DNA from: AC-32 sp963765785
Lineage (GTDB): Bacteria > Actinomycetota > Thermoleophilia > Gaiellales > Gaiellaceae
Length of the DNA: 64,000 nucleotides
Assembly: GCA_963765785.1 (NCBI GenBank)
Contig: CAVXXW010000012.1
Coordinates: 1 to 64,000 of the forward strand
Reading direction: 5' to 3'
Within the stretch, counting starts at the first letter, position 1. Each line of letters opens with the position of its first letter. Positions 1 through 8,380 of the stretch are shown here, piece after piece. The notes under the pieces are model-generated. The model did no database searches, had not been told where the DNA came from, and worked only from the letters and a program-made list of their open reading frames with translations. A program made the translations under genes and the position numbers.

Positions 1-35
1 CCAACACGGGCTGCAGCTAGGAGGCGAACGGTCAC

Positions 36-929
36 ATGGCAGACCCGCCAGCGAAGAGACCGGAGTCGGCCGGCCCAAACGGTCGGCCTGCCGGTCGTCT
101 TAGCGCTCCGTTGTCACAAGGAGTGCGCGATTTCGCCACCTTCCAACAGACGCAGCGCGCGCTCCTGGGCAACCCGAGCCTCGCTCAGACGCTCGGCACC
201 TTCCAGCAGACCCAGCGCGCGCTTCAGGCCAACACCAGCGTGCTGCAGACCTTGGGCGAGTTGCAGCAGACCCAGCGCGGAGTTCAGCCAGCCAGCGTAC
301 GGCAAGCGTACGAGAGCATTGAGCGTACGCGGCGGGCGCTCCGCGAAAACGCAAACCGCCGGCTCGTGCAGTCTCTTGAAACGTCAAGCAAAGCGGCGCT
401 CGCCCCAGTACGGACTCCGCCACGACCGGGTCTCCCGGAGCCTAAGTGGCCCAGTCCGACCGAGCGTCCATGGCGAGACGCCGCAATCGCGGTTCGGCGA
501 CACGCGATTTTGCTTCTAACCAAACGCGATCAGAGTCTCATCGACCGGCTCGATGGGGCATGGGAACGGGTTACCCGTGGAGGCCCACATTCAGCATCGC
601 AAGCAGCCCATTCGATGATCGAGCTCGCGGACTGGTATTTCCGTTCGGCCGCACCAGACGATGGCGTGATTGAGTGGCACGCGAATGAGCGGCGCCCCCA
701 AGGTGAACTCTCAAACGGCAACCCAACCCGACCCCTTCGAATGCGCTACATCCTGCGGGAGCGTGATCCGGATGGGCCTGTCGCGTCAACATATGTTCGC
801 CACGCCCAAGAGGCGCTCAACAATCTTCAGAAGATCAAGCACGCTGGCGAGTGCGGTGACAATCGCGAGCTCGTCGCATTGATCATGAGCGTTGAGAACG
901 TCCTGATTTTCCTCACGTCCCCGGGCTAA
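36..929 (+). CDS. Unknown protein with four N-terminal QQTQRAL repeats
   Basis: Function unknown. Residues about 30-115 hold four degenerate ~20-residue repeats, two starting TFQQTQRAL, then ELQQTQRGV, then SIERTRRAL; they are likely helical and may oligomerise. A proline-rich linker (125-145) leads to a predicted helical C-terminal domain with HSMIELADWYF, an RMRYIL strand and an ending rich in L/I/V. That tail loosely recalls domains that accompany defence nucleases (pPIWI-associated), but this is an impression. An AGGAGG ribosome site sits about 10 bases before ATG. It is convergent with the cupin pseudogene. Not identified beyond this. Confidence 0.75.
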   Translation: MADPPAKRPESAGPNGRPAGRLSAPLSQGVRDFATFQQTQRALLGNPSLAQTLGTFQQTQRALQANTSVLQTLGELQQTQRGVQPASVRQAYESIERTRRALRENANRRLVQSLETSSKAALAPVRTPPRPGLPEPKWPSPTERPWRDAAIAVRRHAILLLTKRDQSLIDRLDGAWERVTRGGPHSASQAAHSMIELADWYFRSAAPDDGVIEWHANERRPQGELSNGNPTRPLRMRYILRERDPDGPVASTYVRHAQEALNNLQKIKHAGECGDNRELVALIMSVENVLIFLTSPG

Positions 930-965
930 GCAGCGGCGTCGAGCTCGGGCGCCGTCACCGGACCG

Positions 966-1608
966 TCAGCGAAGCGCCTTGTCGAACCGCGGGTCGCCGC
1001 GTACGGCGGCGAGGTCCTCGTCGGCGCGCGCCATTTTGCGGAACGGCGGGAAGAGCTCGATGCCGCGCCGGAGGTGGGCGAACGTCTCGTCGCCGGTCTC
1101 GCCCGCGAGCGTCGCGCGAAGCACGCGTAGTTGTAGTTGAGGCCCGGGTTGTCCGGCAGCTGCTCGAGGCCGCGGCGCATCGCGTCGGCCGCGTCGGCGT
1201 AGCGCTGCTCGCGGTAGGCGGCCATCGCCTCCTGGTTGAACGGCCACGCCTCGCCCCAGTCGAGCGCCTCGTACGCCTCGCCGGGTGTGGCGCCGACGGC
1301 GAGCACGGTCCCCTCCCCGGTCGCCTTCCGTCGCAACCCCGGCGGGACGGACACGTAGGTTCCGGCTGGCGCGTCGAACGTCCGCCGTCGACCTCGAAGG
1401 TCGGGTTCCCGTCGAGCACGATGTACAGCTCTTCCTGCCCGGACCCGGACTCGGTGTGGTCGCTGATCAGCGTCCCGTCCTTACCCGTCGTGTAGGCGTT
1501 GATGCCGAAGGCGTGGATCCCGAGGTGCTCGCGTACCGGCCGGTAGCTCCCCTCGCGCCGCTCGATCTCGTCGAGGCGCGCGACCTTCCACTTGGGGCTG
1601 TCGTTCAT
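966..1608 (-). pseudogene. Frameshifted cupin + TPR protein (paralogue 1)
   Basis: First of three paralogues (others at 2399-3037 and 3610-4242). Read in pieces it matches them end to end: start MNDSPKWKVARLDEIERR, cupin segment GQEELYIVLDGNPTFEVDG, then SVPPGLRRKATGEGT, then the TPR-like tail LAGETGDETFAHLRR and RGDPRFDKALR. The reading frame must change twice, near 1380 inside the cupin barrel and near 1115 in the TPR part, so no intact product is made from this sequence. The upstream leader (TACGATCGA, then GGAGGTGAC before ATG) is still conserved. Either a young pseudogene or two assembly indels. Confidence 0.85.
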
Positions 1609-1665
1609 CGGTCACCTCCGGGTAGCGCGGTCCTAGCGATCGTCGATCGTAGCGGGGCGAATACG

Positions 1666-2388
1666 ATGCTCGCGATGCGCACAGCGGACCAGGCACAGCA
1701 CACGGAGGCGAGCAAAGGAGCACTCGTGCTCGCCCGTTCGGTCAATGCCGGGAAGAAGGCGGGCGCGAACGCGAGCAGAGCGGGAGATTCGCTCGCCCGT
1801 GCCGTCGGTCGGCTCGTGAACCGGGCAGTCGACGAGATGCTGCTCAGTGACAGGCGCGTCGCCTCGGCCGCCGAGGGGAGGCGCCTACTTGCGGGCGACG
1901 AGCAGACCGAGTCGCGCGCGGACGACATCCAGCGGATCGTCGTGCTCGCGGTTCCCGTCATCCGCGCCCTGTCCCGCGGGGCGCGTGTCGCGAAGGTTGC
2001 GAAGGTGCCGTGGGTGTTCGTCGCCTCGACCGCCGTCGCGGTCGGCGTTGCCGTCCGCACGGGCGTGCGCGAGATCCAGGTGCTCTCCTCGCTGGTGGCG
2101 TACCGACTCGAGCAGTCGACGGGCGAGCCCGCCGATCCCGCGCTGGTCAAGAAGGTGGCGATCGACCTCTACCTCCATCCGAAGCGAAAGCTCCTGCTGA
2201 GGGACGACAAGCTCCACCTCGTCCGGCTGACGCGTAAGTGGCTGCTGGGGGGAACCATCGGGCGCAACACGGAAAAGCGCGCCAACCGGGCTCTCGCCGC
2301 CGCCGAGCGCCTCGACCCGGCCACGCTCGCGGAGAGCTGGGAAACCGTACGCCGGCGTCGGGCGGGCGAGCCACCGCCGGGCGCCTGA
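1666..2388 (+). CDS. Unknown Ala/Val-rich protein with central hydrophobic segments
   Basis: Function unknown. About 240 residues if started at ATG 1666; ATG 1675 is an equal alternative, and both lie downstream of the start of the divergent cupin gene at 1608. The N-terminal third is polar and helical (ARAVGRLVNRAVDEMLL). Residues about 85-130 contain two hydrophobic stretches around IQRIVVLAVPVIRAL and PWVFVASTAVAVGVAV, consistent with membrane contact. The C-terminus is basic (HPKRKLLL, RKWLLGG). It sits between cupin paralogues 1 and 2 and converges on paralogue 2 with a 10-base gap. No family recognised. Confidence 0.7.
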   Translation: MLAMRTADQAQHTEASKGALVLARSVNAGKKAGANASRAGDSLARAVGRLVNRAVDEMLLSDRRVASAAEGRRLLAGDEQTESRADDIQRIVVLAVPVIRALSRGARVAKVAKVPWVFVASTAVAVGVAVRTGVREIQVLSSLVAYRLEQSTGEPADPALVKKVAIDLYLHPKRKLLLRDDKLHLVRLTRKWLLGGTIGRNTEKRANRALAAAERLDPATLAESWETVRRRRAGEPPPGA

Positions 2389-2398
2389 GGCCGCCGCC

Positions 2399-3037
2399 TC
2401 AGCGAAGAGCCTCCTCGAACCGCGGGTCGTCGCGAACGGCGGCGAGGTCGTCGTCTCTGCGCGCATCCTCGCGGAACCGCGGGAGCAGCTCGACCGAGCG
2501 CCGCAGGTGCGCGAAGGTCTCGTCGCCGGTTTCGCCCGCGAGCGTGGCGAAGCACGCGTAGTTGAAATGCAAGGCCGCGGTTTCCGGCTTGAGCTCGAGG
2601 CCGCGGCGGACCGCCTCGAGCGCGTCGGCGTAGCGCCCTTCGCCGTAGGCCGTCATGGAATCTCGGTGGAACGTCCAGGCCTCACCCCAGTCGATGCCCT
2701 GGTACGCCTCCCCGGGTGTGGCGCCGATCGCGAGAACGGTCCCGTCCCCGGCCGCCTTCCGACGTGACTCCGGCCTCACTGAGACGAACGTCCCGGCCGG
2801 GGCCTCGAACGTCTGACCGTCGATCTCGAACGTGGCGTTCCCGTCGAGCACGAGGTACAGCTCCTCCTGGCCTGACCCGGCCTCGTCGTGGTCGCTAATC
2901 AGCGTTCCGTCCTCGCTCGGCGTGTACGCGTTGATTCCGAACGCGTGGATCCCGAGCTGCTCGCGCACGGGAATGTCTCTGCCGCGCCGCTCCATCTCGT
3001 CGAGGCGCGCGACCTTCCAGTTCTGCCTGTCGTTCAT
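2399..3037 (-). CDS. Cupin-domain protein with C-terminal TPR-like tail (paralogue 2)
   Basis: Intact 212-residue protein. Residues ~1-110 form a cupin barrel: the GQEELYLVLDGNATFEIDG strand pair and PAGTFVSV are typical of small-molecule-binding or regulatory cupins. Residues ~125-210 look like one or two TPR repeats (YGEGRYADALEAVRRGLEL, FNYACFATLAGETGDETF) ending DDPRFEEALR. Start chosen at ATG 3037 because it follows GGAGGTGATTGC and aligns with both paralogues; a longer frame reaches 3097. No enzyme residues can be assigned, so sensor or binding protein is the cautious reading. Flanked by unrelated genes rather than in an operon. Confidence 0.88.
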   Translation of the reverse strand: MNDRQNWKVARLDEMERRGRDIPVREQLGIHAFGINAYTPSEDGTLISDHDEAGSGQEELYLVLDGNATFEIDGQTFEAPAGTFVSVRPESRRKAAGDGTVLAIGATPGEAYQGIDWGEAWTFHRDSMTAYGEGRYADALEAVRRGLELKPETAALHFNYACFATLAGETGDETFAHLRRSVELLPRFREDARRDDDLAAVRDDPRFEEALR

Positions 3038-3122
3038 GCAATCACCTCCGAGTAGCGCGGGTCCCTGCGGCTCGTCGAGCGTAGCGGGGCTTCCCATACG
3101 CTCACCCGTGTTAGATGCAGCT

Positions 3123-3536
3123 ATGACGCAGTCGCAGCCGGGTTCGGAGCACGCCGACGCCGCAGACGAAGCGCCTCCAGCTCCGACGTCGCCGTCCGCT
3201 CTCGATCAGGAGCGGCGCACGTCAATGGCTGCGGAGCGCACCTGGCTGGCGTGGTGGCGCACCGCGCTCGGCGCCACGGCCGGGGCGCTCGCCGTGGGCC
3301 GGTTCGCCCCACGACTGCTCGACGTCGCCCCATGGCCATACATTCTGCTCGGCTGCGGTTACGCGTCGCTCGCGGTCGGGCTCGCGATCGTCGGCGCACA
3401 ACGCCAGCGCGAGTTGGAGCATGCGCTGCGAACCGGTGGCCACGTACCGCTCAGGTTTCGCACTGTCGCGGTGTTCACCGTGGGCGGAGTCGCGCTTGCC
3501 GTGATGACTGTCGTGCTCGTGATCGCGCAGGCCTGA
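3123..3536 (+). CDS. DUF202 family membrane protein
   Basis: A 137-residue inner-membrane protein of the DUF202/YidH type, function unknown. After a polar 45-residue N-terminus comes the hallmark ERRTSMAAERTWLAWWRTAL, immediately followed by the first membrane helix; two more helices lie around 75-95 and 115-135. ATG 3123 fits the family start length; an in-frame GTG lies 14 bases upstream. The gene is divergent from cupin paralogue 2 (start 3037) and convergent with paralogue 3. Confidence 0.88.
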   Translation: MTQSQPGSEHADAADEAPPAPTSPSALDQERRTSMAAERTWLAWWRTALGATAGALAVGRFAPRLLDVAPWPYILLGCGYASLAVGLAIVGAQRQRELEHALRTGGHVPLRFRTVAVFTVGGVALAVMTVVLVIAQA

Positions 3537-3609
3537 CGCCTGTCTCAGCGCCTAGGTGGCGAGGAACCGGGCGGCGGCGTCGAGGTCGGGGAGCCGCGCC
3601 CTCATCCCG

Positions 3610-4242
3610 TCAGCGAAGAGCCTCCTCGAACCGCGGGTCGTCGCGGACCGCCGCCAGGTCGTCGTCCGTGCGCGCCTGCGTGCGGAACGGCTCGAACAGC
3701 TCGACCGACCGGTGGAGGTGGCTGAACGTCTCGTCGTCGATCTCGCCCGCAAGCGATGAGAAGCACGCGTAGTTGAAATTGAACCCGGGCTGGTCCGGGA
3801 ACTGCTCGAGCCCGCGGCGGACCGCGCCGAGCGCGTCGGCGTAGCGCTGCTCGTTGTAGGCGTTGATCGACTCGCTCTGGATTGGCCACGCCTCACCCCA
3901 GTCGATCGCCTGGTACGCCTCGCCAGGTGTGCCGCCGATCGCGAGGATGGTTCCCTCGCCGGTCGCCTTCCGGCGCACCCCCGGCGGGACGGCTACGAAC
4001 GTCCCGGCCGGCGCGTCGATCGTCTCGCCGTCGACCTCGAAGGTCGCGTTCCCGTCGAGCACGACGTACAGCTCCTCCTGGCCGGTCTCGGTGTGCTCGT
4101 TGATCAGCGTGCCGTCCTCGCGGGGCGTGTAGGCGTTGGCTCCGAATCCGTGGATCCCGAAGTGCTCGCGCACCGGGATGCTCCTGCCGCGCCGCTCGAT
4201 GTCGTCGAGGCGCGCGACCTGCTGCTTCGGGTTGTCGTTCAT
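3610..4242 (-). CDS. Cupin-domain protein with C-terminal TPR-like tail (paralogue 3)
   Basis: Intact 210-residue third copy. Cupin segment TGQEELYVVLDGNATFEVDG at ~50-70, PAGTFVAVPPGVRRKATGEG at ~78-97, then EQRYADALGAVRRGLEQFP and the ending RDDPRFEEALR shared with paralogue 2. It is two residues shorter than paralogue 2 before GQEEL. Ribosome site GGAGGTGAT precedes ATG 4242. The conserved leader (CTACGATCGA about 40 bases upstream, then GACCCGCGCTA) shows that the promoter was copied with the gene. Divergent from the exporter at 4355, with 112 bases between them. Confidence 0.88.
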   Translation of the reverse strand: MNDNPKQQVARLDDIERRGRSIPVREHFGIHGFGANAYTPREDGTLINEHTETGQEELYVVLDGNATFEVDGETIDAPAGTFVAVPPGVRRKATGEGTILAIGGTPGEAYQAIDWGEAWPIQSESINAYNEQRYADALGAVRRGLEQFPDQPGFNFNYACFSSLAGEIDDETFSHLHRSVELFEPFRTQARTDDDLAAVRDDPRFEEALR

Positions 4243-4320
4243 CCGATCACCTCCGACTAGCGCGGGTCGTTGAGCTTCGATCGTAGCCGTGTGTCACATC
4301 CAAGGGCTCCGGTGGGTCAA

Positions 4321-4341
4321 TTCGTTGAGACCCTCAACGAA
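4321..4341. promoter_or_regulatory. Perfect 9-bp inverted repeat before the exporter gene
   Basis: Arms TTCGTTGAG and CTCAACGAA are separated by ACC. The right arm runs into the ribosome site (AAGGAG, 4340-4345) of the exporter at 4355. It could be a repressor operator (TetR or MarR style) or, as RNA, a hairpin masking the ribosome site. No regulator gene lies next to it. Confidence 0.55.
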
Positions 4342-4354
4342 GGAGACCGGAGAT

Positions 4355-5851
4355 ATGACCACAGAGACCTACCCGAGGGCGGTGTCCGCCCCTCGATCCC
4401 AGAACGCGACGTCGCTGTCGTCGAGGCGGGGCGTCGCGATCCTGATCCTGCTCTGCCTCGTCCAGTTCATGGACATCCTCGACGCGTCGATCCTCAACAT
4501 CGCCCTGCCGTCGATCAAGCGCGACCTCGGCTTCACGCAGGAGAGCCTGCAGTGGGTCGTCAACGGCTACATCCTCACCTACGGCGGCTTCCTGCTCCTG
4601 GGAGGCCGGGTGGCCGACCTGCTCGGCCGGCGCCGCATCCTGGTGTTCGGCCTGATCGTCTTCGCCGGCGCCTCGATGGTTGGCGGCCTGGCGCACAGCG
4701 AGTCGCTGCTCGTCGCAGCCCGCTTCGCGCAGGGCTTCGGCGCCGCGATGCTCTCCCCCGCGGCCCTGTCGTCGCTGACGACGATCTTCCGCAAGGGCCG
4801 CGAGCGCAACACCGCCCTCGGCGCCTGGGCGGCCGTCTCGGGCCTCGGCGGCGCCGCCGGCGTCCTCTTCGGCGGCCTGCTCACCGAGGGACCGGGCTGG
4901 CGCTGGGTGCTGTTCGTGAACGTCCCGTTCGCTGCAGTCGCCCTCGTCGGCGCGTTCGTGCTGCTCGAGCGGGAGCGTGGCAAGGCGCGGCTGGCGAACT
5001 TCGACGCGCTCGGCGCGTTCCTCGTCACCGGCGGGATGTTGCTGCTCGTCTACTCGCTGGTGAAGGCGCCGGACGTCGGTTGGGGCGCGGCTCGCACGAT
5101 CGGCGGGCTCGCCGTCGCGGCAACCCTGCTGGCCGGCTTCGTCGTCAACGAGCTGCGCGTCCGCAACCCGCTGGTGCCGATGGAGATCCTGCGGGTCAAG
5201 GGAATCGCCGTCGCAGACGCAACGCAGCTGGTCACTGCGGCCGGCTTCCTCCCGATGTTCTTCTTCCTGACGCTGTACATGCAGACCGTGCTCGGCTACT
5301 CGCCGATCCAGACCGGCCTCGCGTACCTGCCGCTGACGGGCGGCTTCATCGTCGCGGCGAGCATTTCGTCCCAGCTGTTCGCTCGGATCGGGACGAAGCC
5401 GGTGATCGTCGTCGGCGCGGTGATCGCGTCCGTCGGCCTGTACCTGCTGTCGCGGATCCCGGTCGACGGCTCATACGTCTCGGACATCCTGCCCGGGATC
5501 CTGGTCGCCTCGATCGGCCTCGGCGGCGTGTTCGTCGGCGCGACGACTGCGGCGAACGCCGGCGTCAGCGAGGACAAGGCCGGGCTCGCGGCCGGCCTGC
5601 TCAACACGGGCTCGCAGCTCGGCGGCGCGCTCGGGCTGGCGATCTTCTCCGCGCTCGCGACCGAGCGGACGACCTCCGTGCTGCGGGCGGGCAACTCGAC
5701 GGTCGCCCACGCGGCGACCGAGGGGTACCAGCTCGCGCTCCTGGTCGGAGCCGTCTTCGTGCTCGCCGCCGGCGGCGTCGCGATGCTGGCCCGCAAGAAG
5801 CGGGAGCCCGGGGCGGTCGAGGAGGAGCCGGCGCTCGACCTGGCGGCCTAG
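4355..5851 (+). CDS. MFS drug exporter, DHA2 (EmrB/QacA) family
   Basis: A 498-residue 14-helix proton-coupled exporter of the DHA2 type. Family signatures are visible: LDASILNIALPSI in helix 1, the motif-A loop GGRVADLLGRRR after helix 2, motif C-like glycines around VSGLGGAAG, and WRWVLFVNVPFAA in helix 6. The C-terminal tail is short and acidic, ending EEPALDLAA. ATG 4355 is preferred over 4289 because it has AAGGAG nine bases upstream. A relic of a second copy of this gene's 3' end lies at 8430-8489. Substrate cannot be told from sequence. Confidence 0.93.
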   Translation: MTTETYPRAVSAPRSQNATSLSSRRGVAILILLCLVQFMDILDASILNIALPSIKRDLGFTQESLQWVVNGYILTYGGFLLLGGRVADLLGRRRILVFGLIVFAGASMVGGLAHSESLLVAARFAQGFGAAMLSPAALSSLTTIFRKGRERNTALGAWAAVSGLGGAAGVLFGGLLTEGPGWRWVLFVNVPFAAVALVGAFVLLERERGKARLANFDALGAFLVTGGMLLLVYSLVKAPDVGWGAARTIGGLAVAATLLAGFVVNELRVRNPLVPMEILRVKGIAVADATQLVTAAGFLPMFFFLTLYMQTVLGYSPIQTGLAYLPLTGGFIVAASISSQLFARIGTKPVIVVGAVIASVGLYLLSRIPVDGSYVSDILPGILVASIGLGGVFVGATTAANAGVSEDKAGLAAGLLNTGSQLGGALGLAIFSALATERTTSVLRAGNSTVAHAATEGYQLALLVGAVFVLAAGGVAMLARKKREPGAVEEEPALDLAA

Positions 5852-5860
5852 GCGTCGCAG

Positions 5861-5898
5861 CGCGCGAGGGCGGCCGCCGAGCCGCGGCCGCCCTCGCG
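5861..5898. terminator. Bidirectional hairpin terminator
   Basis: Long GC stem: GCGCGAGGGCGGCCGC pairs with the later GCGGCCGCCCTCGCGC across a short loop. It lies between the convergent exporter (stop 5851) and the propeller gene (stop 5905), so it can serve both. Confidence 0.8.
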
Positions 5899-5904
5899 CT
5901 TCGA

Positions 5905-6891
5905 TCAACGGCCCCGAGGCACGTCGGCGATCTTCCAGACCTCGCCGTCGAGCGTGACGACGTGGGCGTCGTCGCCGATCAGCTCGAGCGACGTGGGCCG
6001 GTCCAGCTTGTCCGCGACGAGCGTGAAGGTGCCGTCGCAGTTGGCCACGAGCAGCTGCCCGGTGTCCGGGTCGGCCGGCGTGCCCGGATCGGTGTCGCTC
6101 CAGTGGCCCTGCGCGAGGCCGTAGAGCGAATGCCCGCGCCCGAGCTCGACGTCGACCATCAGCGGTCCGCCCACGGCCACCTCCGTGACTGGCGAGCTCA
6201 GGCCGAAGGAGACGATCTTGCCGTTCTCCGGCAGGTGCGGGATCGGGCCGGCTTCCGCCATGTACACCCGCTCTCCGCGCACTGCCAGCCCGGTCGGGAC
6301 AATGTCGCCGAACACGCGGAACTCGCTGACCGAGCCGTCGAGGCCGACCCGCAGCACTCGGTTGTGGTGGCCGTCCGTGACCAGGAACCCGTCGCGGTAG
6401 CGCTCCATCGCGTACTGGACGCCGCTCGGCACGAAGAAGTCGGTGCTCGGGGGGTGCGCGATCGCCCAGCTCCCGATGTCGGCCACGACCGTAAAGCTGT
6501 GCGGACCGTCGACTCGGTAGATCCCGACCGTGTCGCTGCCGCCGACGTCGGGCCCGACGAGCGTGACGAGCGCGTAAGCCGCCTGGCCGACGAACTCGAC
6601 GTCCATCACGCCGCCCAGGCCGATTGCAGGCAGCTGCTTCGGCAGGCCGCTCGCGAACGTAGACACCGCTCCCGTCTCGGGATCGACGCGCGCGATCCGG
6701 CCTTCGCGCGGCTCGGCCACGTAGAGCTTGTGGCCGGGGCCGACGGTGCTCCCCAGCCCGCCGGCAAGACCCGCTGCAAGCAGCACCGGGCTGTGCGTAC
6801 CGGGCGGGTGGTGGGCGCTCGCGGCGGGTGCGAGTGTCGCGACCAGCGCAGCTGCGAGAAGCGCCAGAAATGTGCAAATGCGTGTGTCCAC
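5905..6891 (-). CDS. Secreted ScyD/ScyE-like beta-propeller protein
   Basis: About 328 residues. A Sec signal peptide (TFLALLAAALVATLAPAASA, cut before HHPPG) is followed by repeated propeller blades such as KLYVAEPREGRIARVDPETG, FLVTDGHHNRVLRVG and GLAVRGERVYMAEAG. This pattern fits the ScyD/ScyE family, exported six-bladed propellers of uncertain role outside cyanobacterial scytonemin clusters. GTG 6891 is the chosen start because GGGAGGA lies just upstream and it puts the signal peptide at the N-terminus; the frame stays open further back. Divergent from the LuxR gene at 6979. Confidence 0.85.
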   Translation of the reverse strand: MDTRICTFLALLAAALVATLAPAASAHHPPGTHSPVLLAAGLAGGLGSTVGPGHKLYVAEPREGRIARVDPETGAVSTFASGLPKQLPAIGLGGVMDVEFVGQAAYALVTLVGPDVGGSDTVGIYRVDGPHSFTVVADIGSWAIAHPPSTDFFVPSGVQYAMERYRDGFLVTDGHHNRVLRVGLDGSVSEFRVFGDIVPTGLAVRGERVYMAEAGPIPHLPENGKIVSFGLSSPVTEVAVGGPLMVDVELGRGHSLYGLAQGHWSDTDPGTPADPDTGQLLVANCDGTFTLVADKLDRPTSLELIGDDAHVVTLDGEVWKIADVPRGR

Positions 6892-6949
6892 GGTCCTCCC
6901 TCCTGTTGGCGGTGCTGAGGAGGATCGAGGGGGAGCGACTTTGTGTCTA

Positions 6950-6978
6950 TTCGCATTTCGGCGTATCTTCGGGGGCCG
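6950..6978 (+). promoter_or_regulatory. Putative leaderless promoter shared by two LuxR genes
   Basis: The string GCATTTCGGCGTATCTTCGG ends a few bases before ATG 6979. Nearly the same string (ACATTCGTCGTATCTTTGAG) precedes the start of the LuxR paralogue at 15231. TATCTT is placed as a -10 box would be for transcription starting at or next to the start codon, and no ribosome site is visible. Confidence 0.5.
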
Positions 6979-7719
6979 ATGACACGTCTCTCGGCGGCGG
7001 ATCTCGAGGCGGTTCTCTCGTTCCTCGAGCATGCACACGCGAGCGAGGGCCCCGCGCCGATCGTGCCTGACCTGCTCGACGAACTGGCGCGAGTCGTGCG
7101 GTGCGACCATGCGGCCTTCTTCGAGGTCGACAATCCCCGGCGCGTGCTAAGCGAGCGTGTCGTCTGCTCCTGGGTGAAGCACCCTTGGAGCGGGGTGCCG
7201 GACGAGGTGTGGTCGTGCACCCGAACCGTCGAGCTCCATCGACTGAAGCTCGCGAGCGGTGCAGGCCCGGTCGTCTTGTCGCAGGTCTTCGACCGGGGCC
7301 TGCGGCTACGGCCCGACTGGAATCCGAACCTTCGTGACGCTGGAGCCGTGGACGAGATCCACGTCGACCTCGACCCTCCGCGGGGCTGGAAGGCGCAGCT
7401 CGCGGTGTTCGGAACGCGAGACTTCGGCCCGCGCGAGCGGCTGATCATGCGTCTCGTGCGGCCGCACCTCGCCGCGGTCTATCGCGCCGCGTGGCTTCGC
7501 CGCCGTCTTGCGAGACTGACCGAGCCGCTCCAAGACGGCGCCGTCCTCACGCCGCGCGAGCGCGAAGTGATGCGCTGCGTCGGCGACGGTCTCTCGAATA
7601 CCGAGATTGCTCGGGCCCTGGTGGTCGAGCTCAGCACCGTGCGCAAGCACCTGGAGCACGTGTATACGAAGCTCGGCGCCCGGAGCCGGACGGCGGCGCT
7701 CGCAAGGCTCCGCGGTTGA
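6979..7719 (+). CDS. LuxR-family transcriptional regulator (1)
   Basis: A 246-residue regulator. The N-terminal ~170 residues form an unassigned, GAF-like sensor region (LSFLEHAHA, ELARVVRCDHAAFFEVD, WNPNLRDAGAVDEIHVDL). The C-terminus is a clear GerE/LuxR helix-turn-helix: LTPREREVMRCVGDGLSNTE, then STVRKHLEHVYTKLGARSRT. There is no receiver domain, so it is not a classical response regulator. The start at ATG 6979 is set by the promoter-like motif abutting it; an in-frame start at 6943 would lie inside that motif. It is paralogous to 14233-15231, with the same architecture. Confidence 0.9.
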   Translation: MTRLSAADLEAVLSFLEHAHASEGPAPIVPDLLDELARVVRCDHAAFFEVDNPRRVLSERVVCSWVKHPWSGVPDEVWSCTRTVELHRLKLASGAGPVVLSQVFDRGLRLRPDWNPNLRDAGAVDEIHVDLDPPRGWKAQLAVFGTRDFGPRERLIMRLVRPHLAAVYRAAWLRRRLARLTEPLQDGAVLTPREREVMRCVGDGLSNTEIARALVVELSTVRKHLEHVYTKLGARSRTAALARLRG

Positions 7720-7783
7720 ACGTCGCCGGTTGCGACGGTAGCGGCCTGGGCGTAGCGTGGTTCCCTACCGACCGGGAGGTCCG

Positions 7784-8332
7784 ATGGTGACGCGCTTCGC
7801 ATCCGTCGTCGCCGCGTCGGCGATGCTCGGGGTCATCGCAGCCGGCTGTGGCGGCGGCACCTCGTCGGAGGAGAAATGGGCCGGCAGCGTCTGCACGGAC
7901 ATCGCCACCTGGCAGAGCCAGGTCAAGAAGTCGACGAACGACATCACGGCGAAGCTTCAGTCCCCGCAGGCAGGAACGCTCGCAGGCGTGCGAACCGATA
8001 TTCAGGAGGCGGTGGACGCGACCGAGCAGATGGCGGCCGACCTGAAGGCGCTCGATTCGCCCGGCGGCGACACCGGGGCCAAGGCCAAGCAGCAGCTCGA
8101 TGCGTACGCGGCGCAGGTCCAGAGTACGGCGGCACAGGCCAAGCGGACGGTCGCGAGCGTGCCGGCGGGTGCGACCGCGTCGGAGACGATCAGGACGCTG
8201 GCTCCGCTCGCGCCCGCGCTGCAGTCCCTCGCGGTCGACACGTCGACCACGATCCAGTCGCTCAAGGCCAACGGAGGCAAGATCAAGGAAGGGTTCGACA
8301 GGGCCGGCTCCTGCGCCCAGTTCAACTCCTAG
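7784..8332 (+). CDS. Predicted lipoprotein, unknown function
   Basis: 182 residues. A lipobox-type signal (MLGVIAAGC, Cys at ~23) is followed by GGG, indicating an exported lipid-anchored protein. The mature part is alanine- and threonine-rich and mostly helical (VKKSTNDITAKLQ, DIQEAVDATEQMAADLKALD, AKAKQQLDAYAAQVQ), with one Cys near each end (VCTDIATW and GSCAQFNS) that could form a disulphide. Start is at ATG 7784 after GGGAGGT. Similar helical lipoproteins are common in this group of bacteria without assigned function. Confidence 0.85.
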   Translation: MVTRFASVVAASAMLGVIAAGCGGGTSSEEKWAGSVCTDIATWQSQVKKSTNDITAKLQSPQAGTLAGVRTDIQEAVDATEQMAADLKALDSPGGDTGAKAKQQLDAYAAQVQSTAAQAKRTVASVPAGATASETIRTLAPLAPALQSLAVDTSTTIQSLKANGGKIKEGFDRAGSCAQFNS

Positions 8333-8380
8333 GCATGCCGCTGGCCAAGCCCAGCCACCCATCCGGCTCTACCTCTTCCG

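Noticed and set aside
4270..6918. An 882-codon plus-strand open frame across the exporter and propeller genes
   Set aside because: It runs through two clearly coding genes in other frames, is extremely arginine/proline-rich as expected for a shadow frame in high-GC DNA, and has no domain.
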